The translations under genes were made by a program, and so were the position numbers. Source: JABDIY01 sp963803845 (GTDB lineage Bacteria; Actinomycetota; Acidimicrobiia; Acidimicrobiales; SZUA-35). Taken from it: DNA of 64,000 nt. Each line of letters starts with the position of its first letter. Positions within the stretch are counted from its first letter, which is position 1. Shown here piece after piece: positions 51,106 through 59,123 of this stretch. The notes beneath the pieces were generated by a model, which saw only the letters and a list, made by a program, of their open reading frames with translations, did no database searches and was not told the origin of the DNA. The stretch covers positions 372,001 through 436,000 of the forward strand of contig CAWDNZ010000005.1 of assembly GCA_963803845.1 (NCBI GenBank), in the 5' to 3' direction.

Positions 51106-51126
51106 ATGGTGACTGCACCCCATTCC
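51106..51126 (+). promoter_or_regulatory. Island palindromic motif, copy 6
   Basis: ATGGTGACTGCACCCCATTC, 105 bases upstream of the ATG at 51231. GGTG-ACTG-CACC forms the stem here, and an alternative outer pair GGTGCA/TGCACC is also available. Confidence 0.55.
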
Positions 51127-51230
51127 GTAATCGGAACGTTCGATTTACCTTCAGTTCAGAAGGTTGCTTCGGCATTTGAACATCCGGTTACTTCGTGAGA
51201 TGCATGTATTTGCAGTTAAAGGAGGACGAA

Positions 51231-51506
51231 ATGATTGTCTTTGGAGGATGGGGCTCGATTGCAGGAATGCTGGGAGCCGCAGGAATACTTTCGGCCATGG
51301 GCGAACGGATCGGCCCGTTGGCAGCAGGAGTGGCGCTCCTGGCATTTGGTCAGTGGCTACACAATTGGGATGTTCATCCGCAGTTGGATCCTTCCACGGG
51401 GCAGATGGCCATTTATCGCAAGCGGCATCACATGTTCTGGATCCCAATGCGTTGGTGGGGCCTGGCACTCGCAGTCAGCGGAGTCTTTGCATTGGCCGGG
51501 GGTTAG
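51231..51506 (+). CDS. Small membrane protein
   Basis: A 91-residue protein. The start at 51231 is fixed by a perfect AAAGGAGGA site. Helices are at about residues 8-25, 28-45 and 68-88, with a short polar loop rich in His and Arg between the last two (MAIYRKRHHMFW). No family is recognised. First gene of a plus-strand series with the next gene three bases away. Confidence 0.75.
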   Translation: MIVFGGWGSIAGMLGAAGILSAMGERIGPLAAGVALLAFGQWLHNWDVHPQLDPSTGQMAIYRKRHHMFWIPMRWWGLALAVSGVFALAGG

Positions 51507-51509
51507 GAG

Positions 51510-52217
51510 ATGAGCTACAACGTCTTACTGCTCCGTCCCTACGGCGCAATCGATAACAACTATCTCTTTCCCGATAGCGAACCGAGCACCCGCTCAATCC
51601 GCCCCGAACCCGGTGACGGTAGCAACGTCGGCTCCTACAAGCTGGATTGCCTCGAGCCGCATCGCTGTGTGAACGGTAAGTGGACCAACCTCTTCGAGTT
51701 GGAGGATGTTTGCATGGTCGTTACCGATTCTCGGGTCGGCTTCGCTATTCCCAAGGTGCATCGTGGTTCCACTTGGATCGGTGGTGGTTTCGCCATCGCC
51801 ATGATGGCGGGCTCCGCACTCCGAGCACGCAGCAAGAACAAGAAGGGCCTAATCGCCGGACACCTTCGTCAGGAGTGGATTGCCTCAGTGGTCACGGCGG
51901 AGCGGGACCTGAATCTACGGGTTAGGACCCGCCCCTGCGTATCACTCCTTGTACAGGACGGCACTGACCCCATATGGGTGCACACGGCGTTCTCACGGGG
52001 GGCAGATGTTTCGGGAGTTGCGAATGAGATCACCAGGCGCGTCCTTGCCAATCGATTGCAGTCCACCGTGCGTGGACTGGATGACGAGGAACGACGGGGT
52101 GTCGTTGACCTGCTCGAGAAGCCGCAGTTCGGCGGCGATGGGAAACAGCAAGTGAATTTCCCGGCCACGATGAAAGTCCACATCCCTGACGCCGGCGTCC
52201 TGCAGAGGAGCAGCTGA
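51510..52217 (+). CDS. Hypothetical protein
   Basis: A 235-residue protein three bases after the small membrane protein gene, with TTAGGAG before the ATG. It opens SYNVLLLRPYGAIDNNYLFP and has a short hydrophobic segment (TWIGGGFAIAMMAGSAL) near residue 88. The rest is mixed alpha/beta. No family is recognised. Operon position suggests function with the flanking small membrane proteins. Confidence 0.72.
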   Translation: MSYNVLLLRPYGAIDNNYLFPDSEPSTRSIRPEPGDGSNVGSYKLDCLEPHRCVNGKWTNLFELEDVCMVVTDSRVGFAIPKVHRGSTWIGGGFAIAMMAGSALRARSKNKKGLIAGHLRQEWIASVVTAERDLNLRVRTRPCVSLLVQDGTDPIWVHTAFSRGADVSGVANEITRRVLANRLQSTVRGLDDEERRGVVDLLEKPQFGGDGKQQVNFPATMKVHIPDAGVLQRSS

Positions 52218-52218
52218 G

Positions 52219-52335
52219 ATGGGCTTCTTTTCAAACCCGATCATGTTGCGCTGCGTGATCGCTACTTCCAGTACCACTACTACTTCCAGAACCATTCCGC
52301 CCTTTATCAAACCACTACCAAGGAGTTTCCAATGA
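52219..52335 (+). CDS. Possible 38-residue small protein
   Basis: An ATG at 52219 with AGAGGAG eight bases upstream opens a 38-codon frame (MGFFSNPIMLRCVIATSS at the start, Ser/Thr-rich middle). It sits just after the preceding stop, and its own stop overlaps the next ATG (ATGA). Tight spacing and the ribosome site support translation, at least as a leader; protein function unknown. Confidence 0.45.
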   Translation: MGFFSNPIMLRCVIATSSTTTTSRTIPPFIKPLPRSFQ

Positions 52336-52584
52336 CCGATCACTACGCCACCCCACCCGCCCCTAACACGGGGGTCGATTCCGGGGCCAGCAACTACCGC
52401 AGAGGTTTACAGCCCAACGGAGCGCCGATGCGGTATCGCGGCGAAGAAGCCGCTTCCGCAGGAGGTAAGAATCCAGGGACTTTTCTGGACTGTCTTCTGG
52501 GCAATCATCTGCGCCTCGATCGCCCTGGTGGCCATATCGATTCTGTTCTCCGGCGCTCTACTCGCATCCCTCGCTGAGCTGTAG
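52332..52584 (+). pseudogene. Small membrane protein gene with one frame break
   Basis: The ATG at 52332 follows AAGGAG and reads MTDHYATPPAPNTGVDSGAS, a Pro-rich N-terminus. The listed frame ends at 52577, but a clear membrane helix is in another frame: RIQGLFWTVFWAIICASIAL then VAISILFSGALLASLAEL, with a TAG at 52582-52584. The switch lies between about 52380 and 52470. The intact product would be a Pro-rich single-span protein of about 84 residues. Confidence 0.6.
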
Positions 52585-52595
52585 GAAGCCCGGTG

Positions 52596-53075
52596 ATGGA
52601 CAACGCCGGTGATGGGCAGTTCGTGGATCCTGGGAAGAGAGTGCGGATGACTCCGCAGGAACTTGCGGAGGCGCGTGACTACATGGAGGAAAGAGCGAGA
52701 ATGACCCGGGACGGTGAGGCTTTGGTTGACAGGATTGGGAGGTTGCTGAGGCCGCTCTTTCATACTGTGCCGCGAAGCGAGCGCCGACTCCATGTCGGTG
52801 TTCGGTACGGCCCCAGCAAGGCTCAACTCATCCCTGACCCATGGCAAGTTTCCGATCAGAAGGGCTCGATGTCGTCCTGCACTTGTTGGGCCGCGGCTTG
52901 TCTGTCCCGCCATCGTTTCTCGGCCTTCGTCTTCTGGGTGTGGTGCGAACAGCAAAGTAAGCGACCGTTGATGGAGTTGGTTTCGCCGTGGTCCTGCCAT
53001 TCGAGATCATGGTCCGCCTCGCTCCAGCGTGCCGGCGCTCCGCAACCGGGGACTGTGCAGCAGCGGTCCCGGTAG
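52596..53075 (+). pseudogene. Hypothetical gene truncated by the HNH element
   Basis: The ATG at 52596 begins a frame with good coding signal for about 85 codons (MTPQELAEARDYMEERARMT; RLLRPLFHTVPRSERRLHVG). After about 52855 it runs antisense into the HNH gene, where the residues look like random translation. The likely reading is that the HNH element inserted here and cut off the C-terminus. Family not recognised. Confidence 0.5.
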
Positions 53076-53911
53076 ACGATCGCCTCCCGGGCCGGACCAG
53101 TGAACAGTCGTTGGGTGCGACCCAAGTCGACCTTCTGTGATTCGGAGTCGATCACGCATCGTTTGATCCGGTGATTCAAAGCGATTCGGAACGCCTCGAA
53201 TGGCGTGATTTGTTGACCATCTAGGGTCTCGCAGGTGTAGCCGGGCCGAAACACCACATCGGGCGGGAGTTTTGGCTCCCCGTTTGCCCAGCGGTCTTTC
53301 TCGGCTTGAAGTGTTTCGAAGTCCATGAGCACCACCAGCAGCGGTTCGGGAGTCTTGCCGTCCTTTGGTGCGGTGTTGGCAAGGTTGGCGATCATTCCCA
53401 TGGCCCGGGCCATCCAGTAGCGGGATCCTCGCCGGACCACGGGCCGGAGCGTGTACTCGCTGATCGAGCAGTCAACGGACAGATCGTCGACACCATCGCC
53501 GATTTCGCAGGCGACCTCTTCGGCCTTGGGCTTGTCCTTCTGCTCCCGTCGGTGCTGTTCCTTGGCCTTTTCGGCCAGGCGCCTGAGGCCTTCTTCCAGC
53601 AACGTTGCATCGGATGTGAGGAGCAGACCCCTGACACTGGTAGTGCCGTTCTTGTGATCGGTGAAATCTAGGCCGAGGTCTCGGTCCTCAGGTGCCTTGG
53701 CATCGGGGTCGGCATCTTCGCATAGACCGATCCATGCTTCGCACGACTTCTTGAATGCGGGAAAGTTGTAGTCCCGAGCAATGTCGATCAGCATTTTATG
53801 GTCACTGTCGAACACCTGGGCCCGGAACCTTGTCCGGTTGCCCGGCAGACAGAGTTTCAACGCGGCCATGTGATCATCGGTCAGGACCCCCTCGTCGATC
53901 GCTTCGGCCAC
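52856..53911 (-). CDS. HNH endonuclease-domain protein with DUF222 (13E12 repeat type), 5' end frameshifted
   Basis: A 351-residue frame holding the larger part of a DUF222-HNH protein. The C-terminal nuclease reads YRDRCCTVPGCGAPARWSEA, DHDLEWQDHGETNS, NGRLLCCSHHTQKTKAEKRW, with paired Cys, DHD and the final HH, so the HNH zinc-finger-like site is complete. The DUF222 helical part lies before it. Coding signal extends upstream in other frames to an ATG at 54173, with single-base breaks near 54000 and 54150. These genes are multi-copy and mobile in actinobacteria. It lies opposite in direction to the operon into which it appears to have inserted. Confidence 0.85.
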   Translation of the reverse strand: MAEAIDEGVLTDDHMAALKLCLPGNRTRFRAQVFDSDHKMLIDIARDYNFPAFKKSCEAWIGLCEDADPDAKAPEDRDLGLDFTDHKNGTTSVRGLLLTSDATLLEEGLRRLAEKAKEQHRREQKDKPKAEEVACEIGDGVDDLSVDCSISEYTLRPVVRRGSRYWMARAMGMIANLANTAPKDGKTPEPLLVVLMDFETLQAEKDRWANGEPKLPPDVVFRPGYTCETLDGQQITPFEAFRIALNHRIKRCVIDSESQKVDLGRTQRLFTGPAREAIVYRDRCCTVPGCGAPARWSEADHDLEWQDHGETNSINGRLLCCSHHTQKTKAEKRWRDRQAAAQQVQDDIEPF

Positions 53912-54173
53912 TGCATCGAACCGATCGGCCAGACGGGCAGAAGCAACGATCCGCCGACCGCGGGTCTTTGAGATGTTCGCTTTGTATGCGAGCCAGTGAC
54001 CTGGGTTCGTAGTCGGGATTCTGCCAAGCCACCGGACTCGCTCAGGGCGATGGTCTCTGCTCCGGCCAGGGCGATCGCCCGGTCCGCAGCAGCAATGATC
54101 GCCTTCTGCCGGTCGCCATCCGGCAACGTGTCCGCCACCTCCAACGCTTCAGGATGTCCGCCAAGACCGCCAT
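53912..54173 (-). pseudogene. Frame-broken N-terminus of the DUF222-HNH gene
   Basis: Minus-strand signal MAVLADIL from 54173, then (after one base) ALEVADTLPDGDRQKAIIAA and DRAIALAGAETIALSESGG, then (break near 54000) HWLAYKANISKTRGRRIVAS joining AEAIDEGVLTDDH of the main frame. This restores a normal DUF222 N-terminus. Confidence 0.65.
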
Positions 54174-54639
54174 ATCAGAGTCTACGGAACATTTGTGTGT
54201 TTGCAACTACATATCTGTTATTTGTTGAAAGAGTCTGCCACCACACGGGCTTCGTGTCGATGGTCCGGAGGCCTCGCCCGGGCCACGACTCCTAACATCC
54301 AGTACGATTCCGCGAATCCGACGACTTTTCCAGCGCTCTAGGCCCAAGACGTTGAGACTGCTCTGAAGCCGGCGACGGTTGTTTGTTCCGGAGGAAACCA
54401 TCTGGTACTCCCAGCATTGACCATCCAAGGACCAGGGACCCCCATTCGGGGTCCCGGAGAGCCCGGGCCAGTTCGCACGGGAGGTGCACCACCGTCCTCC
54501 ACGTCTTCGGCTCCTTGAATCGTTGCCCATTCTCTGGCAACTGTGACTTCCGTAGGTCTGACCTAAATCACCATTACTAGCATATAGCTCGGAGGTGATC
54601 GTATTGTCCGCTCGTCGGGTGCCTTCGTTTAGCTGTCCA
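54174..54639. other. Gap without a recognised gene
   Basis: About 470 bases between the HNH element and a broken lipoprotein gene. A minus-strand frame at 54292-54540 (82 codons, MPENGQRFKEPKTWRTVVHL at the start) has some coding character but no recognised family or ribosome site. I see no RNA gene, repeat or motif copy. Confidence 0.35.
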
Positions 54640-55280
54640 CAGTGGTCACAGAGGCGGTCTTGGAGACTTCTCTTGGCCGTTGCTGTTGGTCACCGGATGC
54701 TCGAGCGCCGCAACGGACTCGCCGCCACGGGCCACCGTTGCCGCACCTGAGCCAACAGGTGCCCCGCCCGTCACCGAGAGGACTGCAGACTCTCCTCTGT
54801 CGGAGGGCGTCACAACCCCATCGAGTCAGCAGGTTTTCCAAACTGAGCCATCGGTGAACGACCGACTGTCTCACTCGATGGCTACGACACCGGATCGCTG
54901 TCCAGCGGAGAAGTGGCAGTACCTCCATGTGCGCCCGGAATTACGGGTTCGCTACCGGATGGGGTCTGGGCTGGGCTTGTGGCAAGTCAAACGGAGGACA
55001 CCCTTGTGTTCGATCTCGTCTGCTTGGAAGCGGCCTACGATCCAAGCGATGATATGGACTACCTGTGGATCACGAACAACAATCCACTTCTCCGAACAGC
55101 AACAATTGCACCAGATGTTGTTGTCGTCAACGACTACCTTGCTGCCACGGCGAATCCAACGTGACACTGTCTGAAATGTTCTCCTTCGTCGACGGTGGCG
55201 CGGCAGGAGACGATCCTCTATTCCTGGTAGCCATCAACGACGGAGTCGTTACGGCGATAGCGCTTCAGTTCTCTTCCTGA
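54640..55280 (+). pseudogene. Lipoprotein gene with several frame breaks
   Basis: A signal peptide and lipobox are split between frames (RSWRLLLAVAV in one, LLVTGCSSAATDSPP in another, break near 54685). The Pro/Thr-rich part runs to about 54905 (VFQTEPSVNDRLSHSMATTP), then switches to APGITGSLPDGVWAGLVASQ and TLVFDLVCLEAAYDPSDDMD, and near 55160 to VTLSEMFSFVDGGAAGDDPL with a stop at 55280. Three breaks in 600 bases. The intact product would be a surface lipoprotein of about 200 residues. Family not recognised. Confidence 0.6.
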
Positions 55281-55319
55281 CACGAACCATCTACGGAACC
55301 TACAAGTATTGTGTCATTT

Positions 55320-56039
55320 ATGAAGATGATCGGATCAATCGTCGTTGGGCTCGTCCTCTTGCTTGCGGTTGCGGCGCCGGTGGAAGCGGACGTCGAGGAC
55401 GCCACATCTATCGATGAGTTGGTTTCCCAGTTGGACTACAACGGGTCATCGCATGCTCAGGTGCTCCGCCTCTATCCGGCGATATTCAATCGTGTGCCCG
55501 ATGTGGGCGGCGCCAAGTACTGGATCGACGTGAACAATCAAGGATACGGCGTCCTTCAGATCGCCGGTTTCATGGCCGGATCCGAGGAGTGGGCAACGAC
55601 ATACAACGGGACCAGTGATGAACGTTTTGTGGAGGTGGTTTACTCCAATGTTCTGGGCCGTGGCTACGACCAGGCTGGCTACAACTACTGGCTTGATCTG
55701 GTGAAGGGCACGAACGACAGCGGTGGCAATAAGGACTTTGCCAAGCTGAAACGGCATGCAATGGTCTTCTATGTAACGGCCAACGTGGAGTTCACCCGAC
55801 GCTATCCATTTGCTTCAACTGCAGGGGGCCACATTCTTGGGACAGACAGCTTCTTCGGAGTGTCGCTAGCGACGCTTTCTCGTGCTGATTCCGCTGCCGC
55901 CTCGGCAGCGTCAGAAGAGCTTTACCGGAAACTGGCTGCCGACTTCGGTTATCCCAGCTTCATCGGTAACTGGGAGACGCTATTTATTGGTGAGATTGAG
56001 TGTCCCGGGACACGCACCCGCCGCGTACTCGTGGGGTGA
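55320..56039 (+). CDS. Secreted DUF4214 protein (C-terminus displaced by a frame break)
   Basis: The ATG at 55320 gives a 239-residue product with a signal peptide (residues about 3-23). The DUF4214 domain follows: HAQVLRLYPAIFNRVPDVGG, AKYWIDVNNQGYGVLQIAGF, MAGSEEWATTYNG, ERFVEVVYSNVLGRGYDQAG and YNYWLDLVKG. DUF4214 is found in large surface and exported proteins and is probably a structural module. At about 56015 the signal moves to the frame of 56040-56403. The same domain was present in the broken VWA gene at 34.3 kb. Confidence 0.78.
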   Translation: MKMIGSIVVGLVLLLAVAAPVEADVEDATSIDELVSQLDYNGSSHAQVLRLYPAIFNRVPDVGGAKYWIDVNNQGYGVLQIAGFMAGSEEWATTYNGTSDERFVEVVYSNVLGRGYDQAGYNYWLDLVKGTNDSGGNKDFAKLKRHAMVFYVTANVEFTRRYPFASTAGGHILGTDSFFGVSLATLSRADSAAASAASEELYRKLAADFGYPSFIGNWETLFIGEIECPGTRTRRVLVG

Positions 56040-56403
56040 TGGATTCCATTTACACTTTCAGCAGCGGACGGGCCGATTTGACGTCTTCTTGGCGGAAGTA
56101 TTCATCCCTGGGCTGAGAACAGGCCCTGCACGAGTTGTGCGACTTCCGGGCGAGTCGATTTCTATCGGGGATCGCTCGGTTCAGTCCGTAGCTGACTCCC
56201 TGGGTGTTGCGGTTGGCCGGCAATATGCGGACGACTTCTTCTACCAGGGATACGCCATCCATGTGGGTGGTTGGGAGATTGCCGGATCCGAATTCTGGAA
56301 TAGCGGTGACAGCCCGTCTATCACAGCATCGAGCGACCCTGTCTCCTCGATCTCATGGCGTAGCGCCGACGGCGGACTCAACGTGGACGGGACTTGCAGG
56401 TAA
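56040..56403 (+). pseudogene. Out-of-frame C-terminal part of the DUF4214 gene
   Basis: From about 56015 the coding signal is in a different frame: APAAYSWGDGFHLHFQQRTG, RFDVFLAEVFIPGLRTGPAR, VGRQYADDFFYQGYAIHVGG, ending GGLNVDGTCR at 56403. It is a beta-rich extracytoplasmic domain of about 130 residues. No family recognised. Restoring one base joins it to the DUF4214 protein. Confidence 0.6.
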
Positions 56404-57251
56404 TGGGCACGCCGCCTCGCGCGGTTGATAGGCGGTCGAGCGCCTCGTGGGCTCGTTGCCGATGGGCTGGGGCGTGGGGCTGGCGTTCAGTCCTCGTTCT
56501 CTTACTAGCAGTGGTGCTCATCACCTCATGCGGCAGTGCTTCAGGATCTGGCGGTCCCGACTCCGTCGGCCTCGGGCGCACTGATCCAAATGTCGTGCCA
56601 GAAGTTGAGCCCGAATCGAACCCTGGCGCCGCCTCGACTCCGGACGTGGAACGGGGGCAGGAACCACCGGCGGTTTCGACACCTTCAGCTCCGGAAACCT
56701 CCGCCATAGATCCAGCCGGGCCATTTCGAATCCTTCAGTCCGAGGGGTTAGCGGATGTTTCTTTCGGGGCCGATAGTGAACGAGCGATCGCTGCGGCTTC
56801 CGCCGCAGGGCTTGGGGCGGCATCACATGACACCGGATGGCGACAGGATTTCTACATTCACGCCGGGCCTTTCGGAGGAGTCGTTGGTTTCCAGCGCTCG
56901 TACTGGGCATACCGCCGCACGTGCTGGTTCGCCGATTCGTTCTGTCTATTGTCCGGGCGCCGTATTGCAGATGATGCCGAGGTTTTCGTGGGTTGGAGCG
57001 TTGGTCCAGCAGGATGGGTTTCCGAACCCGAAGTTTCGTCCCGGGCGACAACCGCTGAGGGGATAACTGTTGGCACCCAGGCATCGGAGCTATCGAGCCG
57101 ATTCCCTTTGAGGTCATTGGCGGCGAGGCGGGGGTCACCGGATACGAAGGAACATACCGCGGTGTCTTGGCAGCGGTCTGGAAACTACCTGGCCCGCCAC
57201 CGGATCCGTCGACCGTCAACATTCGTTGCCTCAGTGCGGGCGAGTACCTAA
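56403..57251 (+). CDS. Lipoprotein of unknown function, frame-broken after residue 234
   Basis: The ATG at 56403 shares one base with the previous stop. The N-terminus is long and basic, then a helix and lipobox (VVLITSC, Cys near residue 43). A Pro/Ser/Glu-rich linker leads to a globular part (ILQSEGLADVSFGADSERAI, DDAEVFVGWSVGPAGWVSEP). At about 57105 the signal moves one base to the frame of 57167-57619 (PFEVIGGEAGVTGYEGTYRG), so the last 48 residues of this frame are spurious. Repeated theme in the island: surface lipoprotein with one break. Confidence 0.7.
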   Translation: MGTPPRAVDRRSSASWARCRWAGAWGWRSVLVLLLAVVLITSCGSASGSGGPDSVGLGRTDPNVVPEVEPESNPGAASTPDVERGQEPPAVSTPSAPETSAIDPAGPFRILQSEGLADVSFGADSERAIAAASAAGLGAASHDTGWRQDFYIHAGPFGGVVGFQRSYWAYRRTCWFADSFCLLSGRRIADDAEVFVGWSVGPAGWVSEPEVSSRATTAEGITVGTQASELSSRFPLRSLAARRGSPDTKEHTAVSWQRSGNYLARHRIRRPSTFVASVRAST

Positions 57252-57619
57252 CCGACGGCTTCGTTCTCTCGACAGCGGCGTGTCCGTATGCCTCGTCCTC
57301 CGACTTTCCGGAACCGCTTCCCAGAGGGCTTCCTGATCAATGGGTCGCCGTTCTCGATTCTCTCCCGACAGCGGAGTACACAGTCGAGCAGGCCACGCAG
57401 CAGGCCTTCGCTTTTGCGACGGAGCAAGTCTTGATCGAAGTCCCGCTTGTTGTCTTTCGGTCCGATGACTATCCATCGTTGAATGCTGGGTATTGGGTCA
57501 TCGCAGGAGCCACTGGCACATGGACCGAAGCCGAGGCTCGAGCGGAGTGCCAATCGGCCCTCGCTGGCGAGTTCACAGACCCCCCGGAGACTTGTTACCA
57601 ACGTTTCGTCGGTCGTTGA
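57167..57619 (+). pseudogene. C-terminal part of the lipoprotein, in another frame
   Basis: This 150-codon frame continues the lipoprotein at 56403: AAVWKLPGPPPDPSTVNIRC, LSAGEYLTDGFVLSTAACPY, GYWVIAGATGTWTEAEARAE, ending ETCYQRFVGR. Four Cys are spread as in a disulfide-rich surface domain. It has no start of its own; one missing base in CCCTTT near 57105 would join it to the 5' part. Confidence 0.65.
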
Positions 57620-57816
57620 AGCGGCAGCGGTGGGTTTCGGGCAGCTAGAAATTGGCATGGGTGGGGTTTCGGAATACGAACTCTGGGGAGGTCAGGTTGG
57701 CAGCAGGCGACGGTTGAGGCGGTCAGTTGGGGGCGAAGAGCATTGCTGTGTTGGAATTCGTTTGTGGGCGGTGGCTATTTCGGCTTCGCGGTCGGCGGGC
57801 CGATCTCCAGACGGGG

Positions 57817-57915
57817 AAGTGTCTGCTCTACGTTGCAGCCACTCGCGCCCGAGACGACCTGTGGGTCGGCTACTCGGGCAAGCCCAGTCGTTTCCTCACC
57901 GTATTGCAGAGCTGA
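57817..57915 (+). pseudogene. 3' remnant of a UvrD/Rep-type helicase gene
   Basis: The last 32 codons of an open frame read KCLLYVAATRARDDLWVGYS then GKPSRFLTVLQS and a stop. LLYVAATRARDDL is motif VI of superfamily I (UvrD/PcrA/RecB) helicases, and SRFL is a usual tail. Nothing upstream belongs to a helicase, so it is a truncated fragment 35 bases from the right direct repeat. Confidence 0.65.
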
Positions 57916-57942
57916 GACACTTCCGGGTCGAACACCACAGAT

Positions 57943-59082
57943 TTATCGCCGGGTGGCCTTCATCACCACGAACTTGCGGTTTCCTGCGACGTGGTGCAGT
58001 TGCCGAAGATCCGTTTGAGTCGGGCGTGGTGGTCGAGGTGGCGGTTGCCGATCACGCGCAGCTCGCCACCGGACCGCAGGGCCCGGTGACTGGAGCGGAA
58101 CATCTGCTCGGCGGTGGCGTTGCTCAGTGCGGTACTGGCGTGGAACGGGGGGTTGTTGATCTACCAGGTCGATCGATCCGGGTTCCACCGTCTCGTCCAG
58201 GCTCTCGACCGCTGCAAATGTTGCGACAGCATCTGGCACCGACCGCCCAACCGTGTCACGGGAGGAAGTCACCGCGGCGTACGACTCGTCAACGAAGAGA
58301 CAAGACGAGCCCGGATTCCTGACGAGAACGGCGGCTCCCACGACGCCGTTGCCGCAGCCGAGATCAACTACCTGGGCTCCGTCGGCCAAGCCTCCAGGAA
58401 GATTCTGCAGCAAGAAGCGGGTGCCGATGTCAATGGAACGGGCCGAGAAGACGCCGCCATGGTTCACGATCGTCAGCCCATCGTGCTGCCATGTGATCGG
58501 CCAGGGGCTGGGGCCCGGCGCCAAGTCCGGATCGAACGTTGTGAAGGCGAGCCTGGCTTTCTTCTTCGCCAGCGACGTTCGGGTTGGGCCCAGGATTGTT
58601 TCCAGCAGCTGGAGCGTGGAGGTATGGATGGTCTTGGTCATGCCGGCAACGATCACCGTGGACTCCGGCACAAGGAGGGGTCGAAGCCGATGCAGTTGAT
58701 CCTCTAGCAAGGAGTTGTGCTTCGGTACCTTCAGAAGAACAACGTCGATTGTGCCGGTTGGAGTCTCGTTTCCCGGCAGAACTACGGGTCCAGCCCGGCT
58801 GATGCGGCTGAGGTTTACGGCCAACGCCTGATGGCTGACGACGGAGTCTCCCCACGAGATATCGGCCTCGGGGCCCAGCGCCGTCCCGAGCGCTCCGAAG
58901 CCGTCGTTGACGATCAACACCGTGCCATCCAGCGGCACGGCTTCTCGGTGTAGATGATTCAGCAGGTACTCATCCGCGGCATCCCAAGCTCGCAGCGGAG
59001 TTCCCTGACGGTCGGGCCATCGAGACAACTCGAAGCGCCCCTGCGCCACCTCCATCATCTCTATTTGTTCGCGACGGCCCAT
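57943..59082 (-). pseudogene. RlmG/RsmC-like rRNA (guanine-N2) methyltransferase gene with two compensating frame breaks
   Basis: The open frame is 379 codons with intact first two thirds: the inactive N-terminal methyltransferase copy (residues about 1-190, with MTKTIHTSTLQLLETILGPT), then the active domain SAM loop VVDLGCGNGVVGAAVL near residue 242. The catalytic NNPPFHASTALSNATAEQMF is not in this frame but one base over, on 58100-58157; the frame returns at about 57990 to give KFVVMKATR and the stop. So about 55 codons of the frame are nonsense (DQQPPVPRQYRTEQRHRRAD). Insertion near 58160 and loss near 57990 cancel, keeping the frame open. As written it could not bind the guanine. Its 3' end is the right copy of the island repeat. 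Confidence 0.75.
57950..58021 (-). repeat. Direct repeat copy B: 3' end of the methyltransferase gene (candidate island boundary)
   Basis: Matches 28862-28934 in the same orientation, with three mismatches and one base missing in this copy. It is the natural 3' end of the methyltransferase gene. The missing base is one of the two frame breaks of that gene; the other copy has the correct frame. Confidence 0.85.
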
Positions 59083-59123
59083 GGCTCTGGGAGCGTACCG
59101 ATGCGCTCGGATAGGTTGGGGAC

